A stretch of 64,000 bases of DNA, taken from the NCBI GenBank assembly GCA_023846275.1, contig CM043868.1, positions 12,929,755-12,993,754 on the forward strand, written 5' to 3'. The translations under genes were made by a program, and so were the position numbers. The DNA is from Vanilla planifolia. Lineage: Eukaryota > Streptophyta > Magnoliopsida > Asparagales > Orchidaceae. Below, piece by piece: positions 53,340 through 63,897 of this stretch (the stretch's first letter is position 1; every line of letters starts with the position of its first letter). The notes beneath the pieces were generated by a model that was given only the letters and a program-made list of their open reading frames with translations, ran no database searches and had not been told where the DNA came from.

Positions 53340-53960
53340 TATGCATTAAAACTAAGGCGGTAAAGCCACATAATAAATTGCTTTTTCAATTATTTCTATC
53401 ACTTGAAATGTCCCAATAAATTTAGGTCCTAATTTTCAAACTCTATTAATCTAATAGTGCCTTTTTAAAAACTTTACTTTAATGAACATATGATCTCATT
53501 ATTGAAATTCAACATTGTTATATTTTGCACCAAAGTACTTCTTTTGCTTTTCTTGAATTGTTTGAATTCTTTCTCTAAAAATTCTTACTTGCATTATAAC
53601 TTCATCTAAAATTTTAGATCCAATTACATTCCTTTCTTTATAATTTTTTTTATCTATCATAAAGAATACTAGCATTTTCTTTCATATAAAACTTTATAAA
53701 AATGTAGAACAATACTAGTTGATAATTATTATTATTATTAATAAATTTACCTAGAGATAAATATTTTTTTCAATTTCTACAAAAATCTAGTACACATAGC
53801 TACAACAAATTCTCTAATATTTTAATAATGTTTTTTTCATTAGTCATCTATTTAAGCATAATCATGACCTAAAAGTGTTTTGGACAATCTTACAATAAAA
53901 TCTATAGCAAGATTTTATCATTTCTATTTAGTAAAGAGTAATAATTGTAATATGACACTT
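53340..53960 (-). mobile_element. second Ty3/gypsy integrase C-terminal fragment
   Basis: Its plus-strand text parallels 51860-52306 block by block (gaaatgtcccaataaatttaggtcc; tattttgcaccaaagtacttc; agaatactagcattttctttc), so it is the same integrase region of a related but diverged copy in the same orientation. Many breaks; no LTR linked to it. Confidence 0.5.
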
Positions 53961-56380
53961 CATTTCTGGCATTTTCATATTTTTCTTGTTAACATGTTTA
54001 ATATTTTCTAACTCGTTTGTTAAATTACTTTTCAATCCAAGCTGCCAATATATCTATTTTAATTCATGACAGATTTATTCTCTACAAGATGAATAGAACA
54101 CTTAAGATTTTTATGCTTCTTTCAATTTTATTTTTCTCAAATACTAATGATCTTGAACACATAATCTATCCTAAACTTCAATATTCCATTTCTATTAAGT
54201 TTGAACTTAGATTTCCATTCCATTCACTTTTTGAATAAGTCATTTTAGTTCCCTTCCTATATTCTTTCTTAACTTTTTGAATATATCTTTACTTTTTAAC
54301 TATATAACCACAAGTTTTGAATCATTTTTTATCACTCAATCTATTATTTATTTCTTATTCTTTATTATTCTATTTCTCTCTTATAAAATAATAAAGTCAT
54401 CTATATGGTAACTTTATCAACTTCTAACTATCATTATATACCATATTTTTATTCCATGACATAACATTATTCTATCTCGATTTTCTCATCTCATATTCCT
54501 TTCATTTGTATCATCATTTATTATTCTCAATCTTCTTTTCTTTTTAAAATCTGATATTTTATTGCATAATGAAAATTTTACAACATACATAATTGCTTAA
54601 CATCAACAATTTTAATTTTACATATACTATTGAAATAGTTAGCAAGAAAATAGAGCCTATGGGATAATATATAATTAAGTCATTAAATTAATAAAACAAT
54701 CATTTATTTATTACAAAAAAAATGTACACAAGTGATGCAAAAATGTGATTTGTAAAACCTGATTTTGTAAAATGGATCAACTTTCAAAGAAAGTGATGAG
54801 ATTTGCATATTAACCTCCTAATTTGAATTAATTCCAACTTTGATTACAAAAATTGATACCATTTTAATAATTAAAATTTCAAAGAATAGTGGTGCCAAAA
54901 TTGATGTGGTCATCGATGGTATAGTAATGGAGGTACTGTTACTAACTGTGACTAAATTTGAGTCTTAACTTATACGAATCAAAGAACTGTATTATTCAAA
55001 TGATGAAATATTTTCCTAAGAAATGTTTACATACTAAGATAATAAGAAATTTTAGAGTTATTTTGCAAACAAATAATACAAATTAAAGAATCTTACTATA
55101 TGATTGATGCCTAAGAGAGGTTGATGGATATACAAGTTCAAATGGTAAAACATACTTTTCCAAAGATAAAAATATTATTACAGTGGTATAGACAAAGATG
55201 ATGCAATCATCAGAGTTATCTAATAATTGATAATTGTGTTTAATACCACATACATGGCTGTCCAATAATTCACTACAAAATCACATAATATGATAAGTGA
55301 CATCAAGTGTGAGACTACACATAATTCCAATGTACTTATTATAAGTATATGATGTGATTATCAAAATATCAAAATTAGTCCATGTGGGATAGTGAACAAT
55401 AGTAATAATGCAATAAGGGTAGAATTATTCCCTTACCAAGTACATGTTCAATGCAAAACCAAAAAATATTGTAATAATAAGATGATAGTCTATTTTGAAT
55501 AGTGAAGGCAACAAATAGTATGATATGACATATCATCCTATATAAATGGAGGTCAATGAGGTGAAGGCACAAATGCATTGGAGAAATTGTATATGATAGT
55601 CTAGGATGATAATGAATATCATAAAATAAAATCTTTTATAAGTGGAGATTTAGATTTATGGATAAAAATCATGAATTGAAAGGGGAAAATTATCAACGAT
55701 ATCATAAGAAATCATAAAAGAGTCTGAAGGCCATCGTCTCCATATTAATAAAATAGTTAAGATCATTTACCTCTAGATCCATGTGATGATACTTAAATAA
55801 ACTAACTCTTAAATTATTGGGCTGATTATTTCTCACAAGTTAAGTGTTGGGAGTCTTTGCTTGAGAAGGAGACATTAAAACATTAGTTAGCTTGCAAAGT
55901 CCTTACCTACCCATGGAATTGCTTTCATGAAGTAGACTCTTTCTAGTTTCACATTATTTTATCTCTCATTCAAATGACCTTATATTTGCTCAATTCTTGC
56001 TCAAGTGTTGTATTCCCTCTACCATAATAACCAAAGGGAATTAACATGATGCAGGAGTATAGAATTGCTTGAATGATTTTTAAAGCATTTTAATTGAGGA
56101 TTATCACCTAATTGTATCATAATAGGAGTTCAATACAATTGTCTTCCACATTCATTATAACATAGAATGGCATAAAGAAGTCTCAAGCATTCACTCAAGA
56201 TGGTCTCTTATTATTTCTTTGTAGTCTACAGCTTCTATATTTCCATTAGTCATTATGCTAACATTTAGTTTTAGAGTGTTTATAGAAGAAGGAATCCAAC
56301 TTACAATCTACAATCTTTTTAGTAGAAAATAGAGAAATCAAATTATATTGTACTAGGTAGGTGTTCTAAGTGTTTGTTTG
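53961..56380. other. gene-free stretch, repeat debris
   Basis: A/T-rich throughout. TATGAT-type motifs recur at 55080-55640. Frames of up to 73 codons (for example 54017-54238, plus) have no family resemblance. Around 55850-56070 the sequence is more mixed but unassigned. Confidence 0.45.
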
Positions 56381-58200
56381 ATTAATGGAAAATAATTGAA
56401 AATGTTGTAACATAGAGATTACATATTCCTAATAATGGTGTTATATGAAAGGTTCATTCCCTAAAATATGTAAAGGTTGTAGGCTTTCCAAATCTCCTAA
56501 TAAATTAAGGAGGAAAGCAATTTTGTGATTTTAATTTTGACTTCTCCTATTGTTAGCCTCCACCAGTTTTGAAGCATTGTGAAAATTTGTGTTGTTTCCA
56601 ACATTCTAATGCTTAAAATTTTGACAAAGTGACACCAAACTCTATTGTCTTCATTAAATCCACGAAAGCATGATCAATTGTCTCTTCATGAAGACAAAAA
56701 GGACACTTGAAGGCTTGTTGTATGTTTAGTTTTTGTAATATTTTTGACAAAGAGAGCTGTTATTCAAAAGTCTCCACATGAGAATTGTACTCTTTAATGG
56801 AAGTTTGGAAGACCAAATTTGTTGTCTAGATTTGAAGCCTAATCCCTTTGCTCTGATTAGATTCCATGCCAATTTGGTATTGAATTTTTAATTACTATTT
56901 GGTGTCAAAATAAGAGACTTTGAGTTTTTTGGAATTGAATGTGCTATATGGCTGTTTCGACATTTTCAATTCATTTATAAGCATTAGAATCCTCAATTTT
57001 TCTAACATGTTGAATGTATTTGGATGCATAAATTTATCCCAAAACAAATTAGTAGCTTGCACCTTTCATAAAAATTTTATATTGAATTCATCCTTCATGT
57101 CCACAAGATTTTTCAATCCCAATCCATTCTCCACTAATGGAAAACTAATGTTCTTCCAACTTGACCAATGATATGACAATTAGAAGTAGCTTCCCACAAA
57201 AGAGAATTCATCATGCTTTGGTGAGTAGGAAAACATTTAGTGTGTGCTTAAGTTTTGATGCAAAAATATGTTTAATGAGAATTAATCCACCCACCATGGT
57301 TAATAATCTTTGCTTGGATCCTGCAATCTTATTGCTAACCTTGTCAATGAGATGTTGAAAGTGTTAAGATGATTTCTTTTCCTTATTCAAAGTATATGCA
57401 AAGAAATTAAAGGGTCAAATTGATTCTTCAAAATCTAAATAGTTTGCTAAGATAATGAATGTTTCCAACTTTATAGTTTTTATTGCTAATAATAAAACTC
57501 TTATGTGGATTTATTTGTAATCCTAAACAAGCTTGGATTCTTGTAAGAAATGCATAACCTTAGCAAAGGATCTTTTATCGCCCCTCATGAAATAATAAAT
57601 TCATATGCAAAGCTCAAGTGAGTTACCTTAGGAGATAACCTCTTGTTAGCATTTAGTATAGAGATTTGTCTTATTCAAATAAGTTGTTGAGTTTATGACT
57701 TAGAGCTTCTATTATCAACACAAATAAAAGAGGAGATAAGGAATTATCTTTCTTAAGACCTCTTGAAGCCTAAAAGTATCATTTACTTTTTCCATTTATA
57801 ATGATGAAGAGTTAACTATTTCCTAGTTTGTTCATGACAATTTTAATAAGTTTGCATCAAATTCAAATCTATCAAAATTTTGCATGAGGTAATCCCAGAA
57901 TAGCATGTCAAATGCATGCTTAATATTAAGTTCTATTATATAATTACTTCTCGTTATTTTTCTATTGATGGATTCCACTAAATCCTACACTAGCAATATA
58001 TAATCCATAATGTCTAGCCCTTTGACAAATGCATTATGTTCTTTAGAAATTAAGTATGTTGGATAATCTGAAGCCTTTTAGCTAATAACTTGGCTAGTAT
58101 TTCTTTTTTTTTTTTTGCAAACTTGGATAATCATATGGTCAAAAACATTAAAAGATTAAGGTTATTAAAACTATTTCAACAATCAATTGACTAATCATTA
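56380..58200 (-). mobile_element. LINE (L1-type non-LTR retrotransposon), copy 1
   Basis: On the minus strand 56620-56705 reads CPFCLHEETIDHAFVDL, the zinc-binding domain that follows reverse transcriptase in plant L1-type LINEs (CPLCxxxxETxxHLFxxC). Reverse transcriptase lies to its right. The catalytic F(A/V)DD block, expected near 57589-57616, is degraded (reads ALHMNLLF). Relative to copy 2, about 350 bases are missing near 58120-58150. The 3' end (left) has no clear poly(A) trace and the 5' half of the element is absent, as is usual for LINEs. Confidence 0.8.
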
Positions 58201-59055
58201 ATGAAAAATAATGATAATGTATTGGGGGTTCAACAATCTCAAATTATTTTGATAATCATAAACACTAGCAATGTACCAAAAATATTCAAAATAGTTACGA
58301 TCATCTACACCCCTAATTCTTTGCTCTAAGGTGTCTATACAATGGGTCCTAAGAGATCAAAAGAGTGCTTCAAATATTAGTAAAAATAAACAATTGAAAT
58401 TGGGTGCTTAATGAGATGCTCAGATTCATTTAAAATATTTTTTAAAAATTAAGATATTTTAAGAATTTAAAGTGATTTTATCATTATTAGATAAACTTAT
58501 ATAAATTACCAATTTAGTTTACTAACAAAGACCATTACTTAAAAATTACCAACCACCTTTTTGATAACTTATATTTTAATAACCTTAATAAATTTATATG
58601 TGTCAAAATAATAATAATAATAATTTTATCTTTGAATTTATTCTTTTTTCATATCCCATTTCTTAACATTGAAGTTTAGCATGCCTCAAAAAAAAAAAAA
58701 AAAACCATCAAAAGCTACCTTATCAACCTTTGCTTTCAAACCTTCTGTCTTATCCACATTTGAAATTTAGTATTAAAAAATCTTAAACATCATGTATTTT
58801 ACAACTGAAAAAGCAATGTGAAGCGCTTAAATGCTTCTGTCAAAGAAAAACCAACCTACAAAAAGATCCAACGGTTTTGCTAATGTGACTCGTGCCAATG
58901 GCAGCTCAAACGTGGCCTCATCTCACGCCTCGAAACTTATCCGTAATGGACTTTTTCGCATTGACTTGTGAACATTCACGATCTCCAGGAGGTAGTTGAC
59001 CAACCAGTTGACAAATCGCTTCGCTGAAAGACCAGTATGAGTCAAACACGGAAAT
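57511..59055. repeat. tandem duplication, unit 1
   Basis: This unit consists of part of a LINE reverse transcriptase followed by about 250 bases of host-like sequence. It is repeated directly at 59056-60846. The start gtaatcctaaacaagcttgg matches gtaatcctaaaccagcttgg at 59062, and the end gaaagaccagtatgagtcaaacac matches gaaagaccaatatgagtcaaacat near 60823-60846. The LINE part differs at roughly one base in five between units, the last 250 bases at roughly one in ten (by eye). Confidence 0.85.
58795..59055. promoter_or_regulatory. W-box-bearing host-like block, copy 1
   Basis: About 250 bases, less A/T-rich than the LINE, found in both duplication units. It contains TTGACT (58961-58966), TTGACC (58996-59001) and TTGACA (59008-59013), the WRKY-factor core, and gcctcatctcacgc, which resembles a piece of the sequence before the peptide gene at 61341. 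No coding potential is evident. A regulatory role is inference from composition, preservation and position. Confidence 0.45.
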
Positions 59056-60070
59056 CTAATTGTAATCCTAAACCAGCTTGGAATTCTCGCAAAAATTGCA
59101 TACCCTAGCAAATGATATTTTCTCCCTTCATGAAAATAATGAAGTCATCTACAAAACTTACGTGAGTTATCTTAAGACAAATCTCTTGGTAACATGTAAT
59201 ATAGAGATTTGTCTTGATCAAATAGGTTGTTAAGTCCTTGACTTAGAGCTTATGTTGTCATTACAAATAAAAGAGAAGATAAGAGATTATCTAAGACCCT
59301 TTGAAGCCTTAAAGTATTCTCTACTTTTTTCATTTATAATGTTGGAGAATTTACTATTTCCTAATATATTCGTGACAAGTTTGACACAGTTTGCATCAAA
59401 TCCAAATCCCTTAAAAACTTTCTTGAGGTGATTCCAAGATTAGATGTGAAATGCATTATTAATATCAAATTCTATTATTCAATTATTTCTCCTCATTTTT
59501 CTATTGATGGATTCCACCAATTCCTATGTTAGTAATAATTCACATTCACAATGTCTCATCCTCCGATAAATTTATCATGTTTTTAAGAAATTAAATATGG
59601 TAAGATAATTTAAAATTTATTAGCTAATAACTTGATCAGTAGTCTTTTTGCAAAGTTGGATAATTATGTAACCAATAATCATTAAAGGTTGTGGATTCAT
59701 TTTTTTTGAAATAAGCATAATGTTTGTAATAACTAGTGCATTTGGTAACTATAGACCATTTATAAACTCTTTAGTATCTTCAGAACACCCTAAACAATAA
59801 CTTGTGAGTAATGTGAATAAAATACCCCATTGAACCAATCAGGGCCTTGCAAGATGTGATCAATCAATTACCAATTAACAACCAATATCATTATGGGATT
59901 AGTCATTGCTTTCATCACAATCAATCGTTAGAATATTAAAAACAAATACTTCACTAAGTGTAGTTTCTTAGAGAACTAGATAACCAAGGTCAACATTTGG
60001 TTGCTAAAAATTGTCATTAATAAACAATCAAATGCAATGCCTTTTAGAGACTAAATCTACTAAGACTATT
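59056..60070 (-). mobile_element. LINE reverse transcriptase, copy 2 (within duplication unit 2)
   Basis: On the minus strand 59132-59158 reads SFVDDFIIF, an intact catalytic FxDD block of non-LTR reverse transcriptase. Further right, 59690-59890 corresponds to the finger region (readings like FNGVFYSH, family DGFNxxFxxxxW). It lacks the zinc-binding end that copy 1 has, because the duplication began inside the reverse transcriptase. Stops and frameshifts are frequent, so it is dead. Confidence 0.75.
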
Positions 60071-60589
60071 TTGACAATCAATTAACCAATCATTAATGAA
60101 AAATAATGATAGTATATAAAGGTTCAACAATCTACAATCATGTTAGAGATCACAACTAGAAATATACTAAGAAAATCTTCAAAATAGTAACAATCATCTA
60201 CATCCCTAACTCTTTGCTCCAAGATGTCTATACAATGGGTCCTAAGAGATCAAAGGAATGCTTCAAATACTAATAAAAACTGAACAATCTAAATTGACCC
60301 CAACTAGTATGGTGCTTAATCATTTAAAATCCTTTTTAAAAATTAATATATGTTAAGGATTTAAAATGGTAGTATCATTATTAGATGAACTTATTTATAT
60401 AAGTTACCAATTTAGTCTACTAACAAGAACCATTATATGAATATTACCATCTTATTGATAACTTATATTTAATTATTGGTTTTAACCACAATAAATTTAA
60501 ATGTATTAAAATAACAATAATAATAATTTTATCTTACTTATCCACATTTGAAAATAGTATTAAAAAAAACCTTAAACGTTAAAAAACAT

Positions 60590-60846
60590 GTATTTTACAA
60601 TTAAAAAAAAAACAATTTGAAGCAATTAAATGCTTCTGTCAAAGAAAAACCTTCAAAAAGATCCAACGGTTTTGCTAATGTGACTCGTGCCAATGGCAGC
60701 TCAAACGTTGTCTCATCCCACGCAGCGCAACTTATCCCTAATGGACTTTTTGGCATTGACTTATAAAAACAATTCACGATCTCCAGGAGGTGGTTGACCA
60801 ACAAGTTGACAAATCACTTCGCTGAAAGACCAATATGAGTCAAACA
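60590..60846. promoter_or_regulatory. W-box-bearing host-like block, copy 2
   Basis: About 90 percent identical by eye to copy 1 over 240 bases. It keeps TTGACT (60756-60761), TTGACC (60794-60799) and TTGACA (60806-60811). It ends about 500 bases before the start codon of the peptide gene, so it lies in that gene's upstream region. Confidence 0.5.
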
Positions 60847-60984
60847 TGAAAATGCTAACTTTTTTGTGCTGTTTAATTAATACAATGGATTAGGCTTCAA
60901 AGCATTAACGTATTTGCACTTAATAACTTAATAAAGACACAAAACAATTAAAAAAAAACAAGTTTTAAAAAAAATATAAATTTT

Positions 60985-61215
60985 GAACATTAATGAAAAG
61001 TAACAGATGTTTTCCATTAAAAAAAACTTTGCATTTTACAACAAAAGCAGAGGAACAACTCAAAAGCGCTTTTAAAATCACAGCCAAAACAATGCTAAAA
61101 CGTTGTCTACCTTGAAAGCTGAGGACCAACCTAAAGCATATAATCCTTGCTTGCAATGAGCTGTGTGAAGGTGAGGTGGGCCTCATCACACGCTGACCTG
61201 TCCTCACGAGTCTAT
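60985..61215 (+). promoter_or_regulatory. proximal promoter region of the peptide gene, weak third copy of the block
   Basis: It shows ordered short matches to the two W-box blocks: gcattttacaac, agcgctt, aggaccaacct, and gcctcatcacacgc against gcctcatctcacgc. The similarity is much weaker than between the two blocks. A TTATAAT at 61244-61250 just downstream is a possible TATA box, about 90 bases before the start codon. Confidence 0.35.
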
Positions 61216-61243
61216 TAAAGAAGCTCTCTTTATTCCCCCCAGC

Positions 61244-61250
61244 TTATAAT
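61244..61250 (+). promoter_or_regulatory. possible TATA box of the peptide gene
   Basis: TTATAAT lies in an otherwise C-rich stretch, 91 bases before the ATG, leaving a leader of about 60 bases if transcription starts about 30 bases downstream. Not a perfect plant TATA consensus. Confidence 0.4.
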
Positions 61251-61340
61251 CCCCCCTCCTCAACCTGCACAAAATCCACGCACACAAAGCATACAAACTG
61301 TTCTATATGTTCTTTCTTTAGCTTCTTCTCCTAATATTTA

Positions 61341-61589
61341 ATGCCTGCACTTCTCCCCATGGTTTTCCTCCTCACGCTACTTCTCTCCCTGCCGGAGAAC
61401 TCTCCGGTTGCGGTTATGGAGGCCCGGCCATTGACGAAGCTCCCCAAGACTGATACCAAGCTGGGAAGGGAGATTGAGGGGTGCATGCCGAGGAGCTCTC
61501 GGGTGCCGCCCTCTGCGCCGAGCAGATATGTGAACTACCACACGCTTGGGTCTGCATTGTGCAGGCCGAGGGGGCACCACAAACCATGA
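61341..61589 (+). CDS. small secreted signalling peptide precursor, IDA-like
   Basis: An intronless 82-residue precursor. Residues 4-17 form a hydrophobic run (LLPMVFLLTLLLSL) with a likely signal cleavage near residue 28, so the product is secreted. A polar, basic spacer follows, and residues 54-65 read RVPPSAPSRYVN, closely resembling the IDA/IDL core PIPPSAPSKRHN, the ligand of HAESA-type receptor kinases in organ abscission, root emergence and stress responses. Codons are G+C-rich against very A/T-rich flanks, which supports a real gene. The first ATG (61341) was taken; a second in-frame ATG at 61359 has a better context (ccccATGG) and would shorten the signal peptide to a marginal length. 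Odd points: Tyr-Val replace the usual Arg-His before the final Asn, a 17-residue tail follows the core, and Cys48 and Cys74 flank it, which IDA lacks. It may therefore be a divergent IDL peptide or a different PPSAPS family. CDC48 lies tail to tail 750 bases downstream. Confidence 0.65.
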   Translation: MPALLPMVFLLTLLLSLPENSPVAVMEARPLTKLPKTDTKLGREIEGCMPRSSRVPPSAPSRYVNYHTLGSALCRPRGHHKP

Positions 61590-62339
61590 AAGTCGAAGAA
61601 GGAAATATGATGCTTCAGTAACAAATATCCATCATCTTTTCATCATATTACATTATATTATAAGTTTAAGCACTTTGTGTTGATCGTTGTGTTGGTGACA
61701 GTTCCATGTCATATGAATTCATATGGTTGGGTGGGTGATGCAAGTCTTCCATCTTTGTATAAGAAATACTTCCATAGCATTCGTTGTTTTATTTTTTTAT
61801 TTTTTATTTTTTTGCATGTCTTACAATTCGGATTAGGAAAACGACGATCCGGTGACCTGGTGGGTTCCATTAGGATTATAAAAATTAAATGAAAGGACAT
61901 GAAACTGATTTATAGTAATTGAAAGAGAATTTTAAACAAACAAAACAGACTGTTTGTTCTTTAGATGACGCTTGGGTGCTTAGTCAAATTGAGTTAAATT
62001 GGTTTAATACATTGAAATATCAATTGTGTTAATTTTACCGTGGTTAAAAAGTTTCTTTTAAAATTTATAAGTAAAAAATAATAGCGACTGCGATGTGGAA
62101 AAAAGCATATGAAAAATATACATTAAAAAATCAGACGAAGGAAAATAGAAGACAATATTGGCATGAATTTAAAATTAGGAGAAATAGCAAAATAAATAAA
62201 AGGCTAAAAGCATAAATAAACAAGCAGTAAGCGTTTCTGAAGCCAGGTAGGCTGCGTTTGAATTCCACAAATAACACTAAATAAGCAGATATCATTCTGT
62301 AACTCAAACAAAGGGTGTATTTGGTACAACGCCAACGTT
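61590..62339. other. intergenic region between convergent genes
   Basis: It holds the 3' ends of both the peptide gene and CDC48. A T-rich run at 61790-61815 contains AATAAA-type signals when read on the minus strand, about 540 bases past the CDC48 stop. Frames of 60-70 codons on both strands around 61700-61900 show no family resemblance. Confidence 0.5.
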
Positions 62340-62639
62340 TTAACTGTATAGGTCATCGTCGTCACCAGCTGCACCAGAGGCAGCGAACGGGTCGGATCCG
62401 GCTGCACCAGCTGTTGCGTCGGAGCGTTCAGCAAAGCGGAACTCACTCCCAAAGCCCCTCGACTGCTGCAGAGTCTGTGCAAATGCTTGATACTTGCGGA
62501 TGTCCGCATCGCTTACGCTCCGCCGAGCATACTTCATCGACTCCTCGAAATGTGCCGCCTTTATCTCGGCAACATCATCTCCTTCGTCTTCCTCCATGGC
62601 TTCAGGGTGTTCGCGTTGCCTCCTTTCCCTTTCGAGGTC
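62340..62639 (-). CDS. CDC48: CDC48/p97 AAA+ ATPase, last exon
   Basis: The last 99 codons and stop of cell division cycle protein 48, the hexameric AAA+ segregase that pulls ubiquitylated proteins from membranes, chromatin and complexes in cytosol and nucleus. The exon opens with DLERERRQRE directly after a splice acceptor (tttgctctctcag, minus strand) in phase 0, at a position where, as far as I recall, plant CDC48 genes have an intron. Visible landmarks: HPEAMEEDE, then the near-invariant FEESMKYARRSVSDADI and QAFAQTLQQSRGFG, a variable Ala/Gly-rich linker, and the acidic end DDDDLYS that binds PUB/PUL-type cofactors. There are no stops or gaps, so it looks functional. The rest of the gene (some 700 residues including both ATPase domains) lies beyond the right edge. 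Confidence 0.95.
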   Translation of the reverse strand, partial: DLERERRQREHPEAMEEDEGDDVAEIKAAHFEESMKYARRSVSDADIRKYQAFAQTLQQSRGFGSEFRFAERSDATAGAAGSDPFAASGAAGDDDDLYS

Positions 62640-63279
62640 CTGAGAGAGCAAAAAAACCCAAGTTAAAAAAAAAGTATTACATGTGCAATTCACTGAGCGT
62701 AGGTACTTTTAACCATTTTTTGGATAATACAATCAAGTCACAAAATATTTGATAAACTATCATCTAAAATAACATTCAAAAGAATTCATGGAGCTTGATC
62801 CCAAAACTTAGAAGGTAAAACAACAAGACTTAAGTCATTAGCATTGCTAACGTGGAGGTCCTTCCACCCAACCTTCCCTCCATAAAGTGCGCAATTCCTT
62901 GGAACATTTGAGGGGTCCATAAACCCTACTCAAGGAGCTATCTTCAAGATGTGGTTCCGTAACACAAGCCTTTCGCTGTTGTTTTGCTAGAAACCAGATT
63001 AGCAATTGGAGTTTGCCATCTCAAAACTACAAGCCAAGATTCCCCTCATGAACCTACTCTAGATGAGCAACAGCATCTCATTTCTAAGTATCATAACAAA
63101 CTTTGTAAGGCAGAGATTCGGTAGTGGTAGTATGTCAAGGCCAAATTGATGCAGCTGGACAACTAGAATAGCGGTTTCTTCCATAGGATAGCAACCAACC
63201 ACACAAGGTAAAAAAACAAATACATGGCCTTAACGGAACTATCAGGTATGCTGGTGACTTCTCCATATGGGATTTCCTC

Positions 63280-63427
63280 AATCATGGTGATTTTCTTCTA
63301 AATTGGAGTCCTATGATACCTCCTCCCCAATAATGGTAATCTTCTTCTAAATTGGTTTCCTATGATACCTCCTCCCCAATCATGGTGATCTTCTTCTAAA
63401 TTGGTGTCCTATGATACCTTCCTCCCC
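63280..63427. repeat. 49-bp tandem repeat, 3 copies
   Basis: Units start at 63280, 63329 and 63378. Each holds atggt(g/a)at, then cttctaaattgg, then tcctatgatacc and cctcccca. The units differ at only a few positions. The period is not a multiple of three, which fits non-coding sequence. Confidence 0.9.
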
Positions 63428-63897
63428 AAGCACCTACCTTCCCTTCTCCCATAGAGATCCTCTCCCCTTCACAAGCCAGAGGGCTGGCTGCCACCATTAC
63501 CCATGCCAAGATCTGGCATGCTATTTTGTCATTGTCCCTACGGTACCCCAGGGGGCAATCGCAATCTCTAATGTGTTTATCAAATGATATATCACCCAGT
63601 AAAACAATATCAGAGCTATTAAGCACATCTACTTAGAAAGCCATATAACTTCCACAGGGAAGGATATGATTGTTGTTCTGATTCTTGAAGTGCAAGGGGC
63701 TTCCAAGCCTAACCATTTCCAACTTATCAACCTTTAAAACAACCATTAGAGACTGGCATGGACTCCCATCAAATGGTTGTAGCACATTCTTCCAAACCTT
63801 ATTGGCCCAAAGCAAAGGGCCTTTGTCAAAGGGTGTTTTTTATTGATAACAGCTTTATAACCTTAAGAGCTTATGCATTAGCTTTCATTTTTTCCCT

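Larger units (their letters stand above)
59056..60846. repeat. tandem duplication, unit 2
   Basis: Direct repeat of unit 1, longer by about 250 bases mainly because it keeps about 350 bases (59685-60050) that unit 1 has lost. It follows unit 1 head to tail, with the junction inside the run acacggaaatctaattgtaatcc near 59046-59066. Confidence 0.85.

Noticed and set aside
56920-57358. Two plus-strand frames of 65-83 codons
   Set aside because: They lie antisense to LINE reverse transcriptase and have no family resemblance.
61377-61580. Minus-strand frame opposite the peptide gene
   Set aside because: It is a shadow of a G+C-rich coding region; no ATG-led, family-like protein and no signal features.
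62315-62752. A 145-codon plus-strand frame
   Set aside because: It is antisense to the CDC48 exon, and its Arg/Gln/His-rich content is the shadow of the conserved minus-strand codons.
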